Below, one piece after another: positions 60,962 through 64,000 of a stretch of DNA of 64,000 nt (its first letter is position 1; every line of letters begins with the position of its first letter). The notes beneath the pieces were generated by a model, which saw nothing but the letters and a program-made list of their open reading frames with translations, had not been told where the DNA came from and made no database searches. The stretch covers positions 5,562,001 through 5,626,000 of the forward strand of contig NC_009767.1 of NCBI RefSeq assembly GCF_000017805.1, read 5' to 3'. The DNA comes from Roseiflexus castenholzii DSM 13941 (GTDB lineage Bacteria; Chloroflexota; Chloroflexia; Chloroflexales; Roseiflexaceae). Position numbers and translations under genes: made by a program.

Positions 60962-61923
60962 GCCAGCGCCACCTTTCGCTGCGCTATCTGCACTTCGAGA
61001 CTCAAGACCTGCGAGCGAACCAGGAACATCCAGACGAAGAGCATAGTAAAGCCAATGTTGGATGCCAGAAAAACCCATAGCGTGCGCTGATTTGCCAGCA
61101 GCCCGCTTCCCGGCGCTTCCATGTTGATGCGCGCCTCGCCACGCTCCAGGTTCACCGATTCGAGCGCCAGCGTAAACCGCTGTCCGGGAAACGTTGGTCG
61201 GTCGGTGTAACTGCGCGTCGTCAGATCGTAGCCGGGTCGCAGGATTGCCTCGCTCGCCAGACCAGGCGTGCTGACCTTCACCTGCGCAACAACGATGTCG
61301 CCCTGACGTTCAAGTCCCAGCAACTGCACCTTCTGATCGCCAAGCAGACCAACATTTCCGACCTGAAGTGTTATGCCGTTGCAGTCGCTGCCCTTGATGA
61401 ACGCGCAATTCGGATGCAACGTACTTTCCGCCATACGCGGTGCGACGAACATCAGGAACGGCATCGTCACAAACGCAAACAGGCTATAGACCGCTGCCAA
61501 CCGCCGCCGTCGCTCCGGTTCATCGATGGCGCTGCGCAACGCAAAGAGTGCGGCGTAGATCAGCAGCAGGATCAGGATTGTCACCTGGCGCGGATCCCAG
61601 TTCCAGAAGACGCCCCACGCGATCTGCGAAAACACCATGCCGGTCAACGTCGACAGCAAGGTGAAGATCAACCCGCCCTCTGCGGCGGCGGTCGCCTTTG
61701 CGTCATCGTCAGGACGCCGCCGGCGCAGGAAGAGGGCGCTGTAGACTGCGGACACGGTAAACGCAATGACCGCCACCCACGCGGTTGGGACATGGACGAT
61801 AACGATGCGCCCTGCGTCGCCAAGCCCCTGATACGGCGGAATGACGACAAAGGTTGCGACGGTCACGCCTGCCAGCCATACGCCAACCAGAAGTTTCCCA
61901 ATCGAACCGAGTCGCTGAACCAT
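60958..61923 (-). CDS. ccmC: Haem-handling cytochrome c biogenesis protein CcmC/CcsA type
   Basis: A 321-aa membrane protein. IVIVHVPTAWVAVIAFTVSA gives the first periplasmic His, and GVFWNWDPRQVTILILLLIY is the WWD haem-binding motif. MAESTLHPN is the second His region. Between the fifth and last helix lies an extra outer segment of about 120 residues (NCAFIKGSDCNGITLQVGNV through FTLALESVNLERGEARINME) that standard CcmC (about 245 aa) lacks. ATG 61923 follows AAAGGAAAAC; ATG 61962 is possible but lies against MITE copy K. Confidence 0.87.
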   Translation of the reverse strand: MVQRLGSIGKLLVGVWLAGVTVATFVVIPPYQGLGDAGRIVIVHVPTAWVAVIAFTVSAVYSALFLRRRRPDDDAKATAAAEGGLIFTLLSTLTGMVFSQIAWGVFWNWDPRQVTILILLLIYAALFALRSAIDEPERRRRLAAVYSLFAFVTMPFLMFVAPRMAESTLHPNCAFIKGSDCNGITLQVGNVGLLGDQKVQLLGLERQGDIVVAQVKVSTPGLASEAILRPGYDLTTRSYTDRPTFPGQRFTLALESVNLERGEARINMEAPGSGLLANQRTLWVFLASNIGFTMLFVWMFLVRSQVLSLEVQIAQRKVALA

Positions 61924-61960
61924 ACATGTTTTCCTTTCGTCATGCGGTTCTATGTCTGTC

Positions 61961-62091
61961 ATACCAATGACCTGTGACCATCCGGCATGGTCACCCCGAG
62001 CAGCGCGAGGGGGCGTGCGCGACCTGCTCAGATTCCGCGCTGCGTTGACCCTGAGCGAAGCGAAGGGCTCGGAATGACCAGCATTTGGTAT
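61961..62091 (-). mobile_element. MITE-like element, copy K (shortened, inverted)
   Basis: ATACCAATGACCTGTGACC at 61961 to TTGGTAT ending at 62091; the outer right end reads GCATTTGGTAT and is eroded. The terminal base is the last base of the TGA stop of the 62091-62474 gene on the minus strand. Confidence 0.72.
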
Positions 62092-62474
62092 CAGTTATTG
62101 TCGAATGCTGGCGGCAACGATACGGGTGTCAGCGTCAGTTTCCGACTTGTCTCACGGCAGAGTTGCACAAATACGAGCAGTTCCTGGGGCATAAAGCGGA
62201 GAATGACGCCGTCGAACACCAGGAGCCACGCCCCATACTTCTGATCGATCCAGATACTGCGCTCGACGCCAGCGTGCGCCACACACCCCACAGTCACCGA
62301 GGCGGGCTGCATTGCAGTCTCCGCCAGACCATGCATCAGACGAAAATCGTCCTGATGGATAGCCATGGCGAATGGTCCAAAGTCCAGTTGCAATCGTCCA
62401 TCGCTGAGGAGCAGAATATGCCAGTTGCGCCCATTGTGCGCCAGCACGCGATACGGGGCGAGACGAAAATCCAT
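62091..62474 (-). CDS. Hypothetical protein in the haem/iron cluster
   Basis: A 127-aa protein, MDFRLAPYRVLAHNGRNWHI then LLLSDGRLQLDFGPFAMAIH, ASVTVGCVAHAGVERSIWID and LVFDGVILRFMPQELLVFVQ. It looks cytoplasmic and beta-rich; no family recognised. ATG 62474 has GGAG six bases upstream. It follows the FecCD permease by 17 bases, so it probably belongs to the same transcript. The stop codon abuts MITE copy K. Confidence 0.62.
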   Translation of the reverse strand: MDFRLAPYRVLAHNGRNWHILLLSDGRLQLDFGPFAMAIHQDDFRLMHGLAETAMQPASVTVGCVAHAGVERSIWIDQKYGAWLLVFDGVILRFMPQELLVFVQLCRETSRKLTLTPVSLPPAFDNN

Positions 62475-62491
62475 ATGCACTCCAGTCACCA

Positions 62492-63568
62492 TCATCCCCA
62501 ACCATACTGTCGTCTGGCGCGCAGGATCAGCGCCAGGAAGAACGGTCCCCCTGCAAATGCGGTGATTAGCCCAACCGGTATCTCGGCTGGCGCTGCCATC
62601 GTGCGCGCCAACAGGTCTGCCAGCACGAGCAGGTTGGCGCCACCGAGCGCGCAGGCAGGCAACAGGAGCCGATGGTCCGGTCCGGCAATCAGGCGCACGA
62701 TGTGCGGGACGATCAATCCGATGAAGCCAATCGGACCGGCAAGCGCCACGGATGTGCCAGTGGCAAGCGCCGCTAACAGAATGACCCCGCGCTTGACCTG
62801 CTCAACTTCGATGCCAAGATGGCGCGCCTCGCTCTCACCAAGCGCAAACAGGTTGAGCGCTCGACCCAAGCGCGGAGCCAGAACCAGCGACAGACCGATC
62901 CACGGCGCCGCGACAATCAGGGTCTCCCAGAGTGCGCCGCCTAACCCGCCCATCGTCCAGAAGACAATAGATCGCAATTGCGCATCATCCGCCAGATAGG
63001 TCAACAATCCGGTGGTCGCTCCGGCCAGCGCATTGAGCGCCAGCCCGACGAGGAGCAGGGTTGCCACATCAGTGCGACCATGGCGCTGCGCCAGTCGATA
63101 GACGAGGGACGTCGTCGCTGTACCGGCGAGAAACGCCGCCAGCGGCAGGGTCATCAACCCCAGCGACGAGATACCAAGGACAATAACTGCAACGGCGCCA
63201 AGCGCCGCGCCGCTGCTGACGCCGATCAAGCCAGGGTCAGCCAGCGGGTTGCGAAACACCCCTTGAAGCAGCGCACCGCTCACTGCCAGCCCGGCGCCAA
63301 CCAGCGTGCCGAGCAGCACCCGCGGCAGGCGGATCGTCCAGAAAATCGCCTCCTGCTGCGTACTGACAGGAACATCGATCACAACGCCGATCTTCCTCAG
63401 TAGCATGGCGCCGATAACGTCGGGGGGCACAGCGACCGCGCCGATACCCGCGCCAAGGAGCACAGTTGCCAGCAGCAGCAGGGTCAGTGCAGGCAGCAAC
63501 CCGACACGCCGCCATCCGATGTGCGCGTGCATTGTTGCAGATGTCGAAACCATCGATGCTGCGCTCAT
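62492..63568 (-). CDS. FecCD-family ABC permease (iron-siderophore, haem or B12)
   Basis: A 358-aa permease with about ten helices. IFWTIRLPRVLLGTLVGAGL, LLQGVFRNPLADPGLIGVSS and GPIGFIGLIVPHIVRLIAGP are the classical family blocks. It partners the binding protein whose gene overlaps its start by four bases. The substrate could be haem, cobalamin or a siderophore; the neighbouring haem-monooxygenase and CcmC genes favour haem. No ATPase gene is seen in the window. Confidence 0.92.
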   Translation of the reverse strand: MSAASMVSTSATMHAHIGWRRVGLLPALTLLLLATVLLGAGIGAVAVPPDVIGAMLLRKIGVVIDVPVSTQQEAIFWTIRLPRVLLGTLVGAGLAVSGALLQGVFRNPLADPGLIGVSSGAALGAVAVIVLGISSLGLMTLPLAAFLAGTATTSLVYRLAQRHGRTDVATLLLVGLALNALAGATTGLLTYLADDAQLRSIVFWTMGGLGGALWETLIVAAPWIGLSLVLAPRLGRALNLFALGESEARHLGIEVEQVKRGVILLAALATGTSVALAGPIGFIGLIVPHIVRLIAGPDHRLLLPACALGGANLLVLADLLARTMAAPAEIPVGLITAFAGGPFFLALILRARRQYGWG

Positions 63569-64000
63569 GGATGCTTCTCCTGTGATGAAGTCTCATACAA
63601 TGCGATGGCGAGATCGGCGAGCGCCTGGCCGGTGCGCGGACCCATGCCGAGCAGGTAGAGATCATCGAATGCAATGATCCGACGCTGTTTCCCGGCCGGC
63701 GTGTCAGCGAGACCGGGGATGGTCAGCAGACCATCGACGCCGCCAACTGACTCCAGCCCTTTTTCCAGCACTAGAATCACATCGGGTTGCGCAGCAATGA
63801 CCACTTCGGGACTCAACGGTTTGAACTCCACAATCCCGGCTTCCGCACCTGCATTGAGTCCGCCGGCGGCAGTGATCATCACATTGACCGGCGTTTTACT
63901 GCCGGCGACCTGCTGAACATCCGTGCCGCGCAGATAGAGAAAGAGGACATGCGGCGGGTTCGTTATTCGACTCGCCAGGTCGCGCGCGCGCGCGATCTCG
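63565..64000 (-). CDS. Periplasmic substrate-binding protein of the FecCD transporter (partial)
   Basis: The frame is open from the window edge to TGA at 63565-63567. Visible residues include ARDLASRITNPPHVLFLYLR, SKTPVNVMITAAGGLNAGAE, IVEFKPLSPEVVIAAQPDVI, DTPAGKQRRIIAFDDLYLLG and MGPRTGQALADLAIALYE. This is the C-terminal lobe of a TroA/BtuF-fold protein. VIAAQPDVILVLEKGLES is characteristic of HmuT-type haem-binding proteins. The N-terminal lobe and signal peptide lie beyond the window. Confidence 0.88.
   Translation of the reverse strand, partial: EIARARDLASRITNPPHVLFLYLRGTDVQQVAGSKTPVNVMITAAGGLNAGAEAGIVEFKPLSPEVVIAAQPDVILVLEKGLESVGGVDGLLTIPGLADTPAGKQRRIIAFDDLYLLGMGPRTGQALADLAIALYETSSQEKHP

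Overview
The window reads as chromosomal DNA of a GC-rich, filamentous-phototroph-type Chloroflexota bacterium; Roseiflexus or a close relative is my best guess. That is an inference from gene content: a roadblock/MglA gliding-type module, a Chloroflexota-style LuxR/ATPase giant regulator, YggT, Uma2 and GxxExxY proteins, and very abundant dispersed and tandem repeats. No rRNA gene is present to settle it.

Layout. 1-1009: end of a PHP-type gene, then miaA. 1010-1960: a wrecked restriction-modification island. 1964-6145: MFS exporter, GT4 glycosyltransferase, a CysRS/MshC-like ligase and a broken Uma2 gene. 6335-11474: a minus-strand translation operon, tRNA-Tyr, tRNA-Thr, tuf, secE, nusG, rplK, rplA, rplJ, rplL, driven by a perfect TTGACA-N17-TATAAT promoter, with an L10-leader/attenuator before rplJ. 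11471-14837: a 2-hydroxyacid dehydrogenase, a secreted or anchored hypothetical, and a B12-dependent acyl-CoA mutase whose substrate-site residues look like isobutyryl-CoA mutase. 15071-18174: an inverted-repeat operator over a near-leaderless LuxR-family regulator. 18881-24746: MFS, DUF697-like protein, a MurA paralog with Cys-to-Asp, YggT and GlsB-like membrane proteins.

24757-28180: purH-hisIE-histidine kinase operon. 28595-30590: roadblock (MglB-like), MglA-like GTPase and DUF4388 protein, a probable polarity/motility switch. 31136-34712: HTH protein, Hsp20, and a histidine kinase with its response regulator. 34713-35790: a purine-rich repeat array. 35810-40651: scpA, HD protein, phhB, rpoD, pyrF, smpB. 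40657-42795: response regulator and a solo Clp/Hsp100 D2 ATPase. 42792-44175: a GxxExxY nuclease-like gene sandwiched between two different tandem arrays that share a core. 44188-50587: a MacAB-like export operon (two ATPases, one permease, one adaptor). 50649-57583: MFS, a threonine dehydratase/serine racemase-like enzyme, cbiM-cbiQ, cytochrome P450 and a DtxR-like regulator. 57846-64000: two hypotheticals and a haem/cofactor block (two FecCD permeases, binding protein, haem monooxygenase-like protein, CcmC and a small CcmD-like protein).

The strongest system-level signal is a dispersed MITE-like element (11 copies here). It has imperfect inverted ends (CCAATGAC...GTCATTGG) flanked by TA, and internal tandem arrays of 22 or 77 bp. 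Four copies start exactly on the last base of a stop codon, and one copy supplies an extended -10 box in front of the P450 gene. The second is the GxxExxY gene with its palindromic ACCACAGAGACACAGAG arrays.
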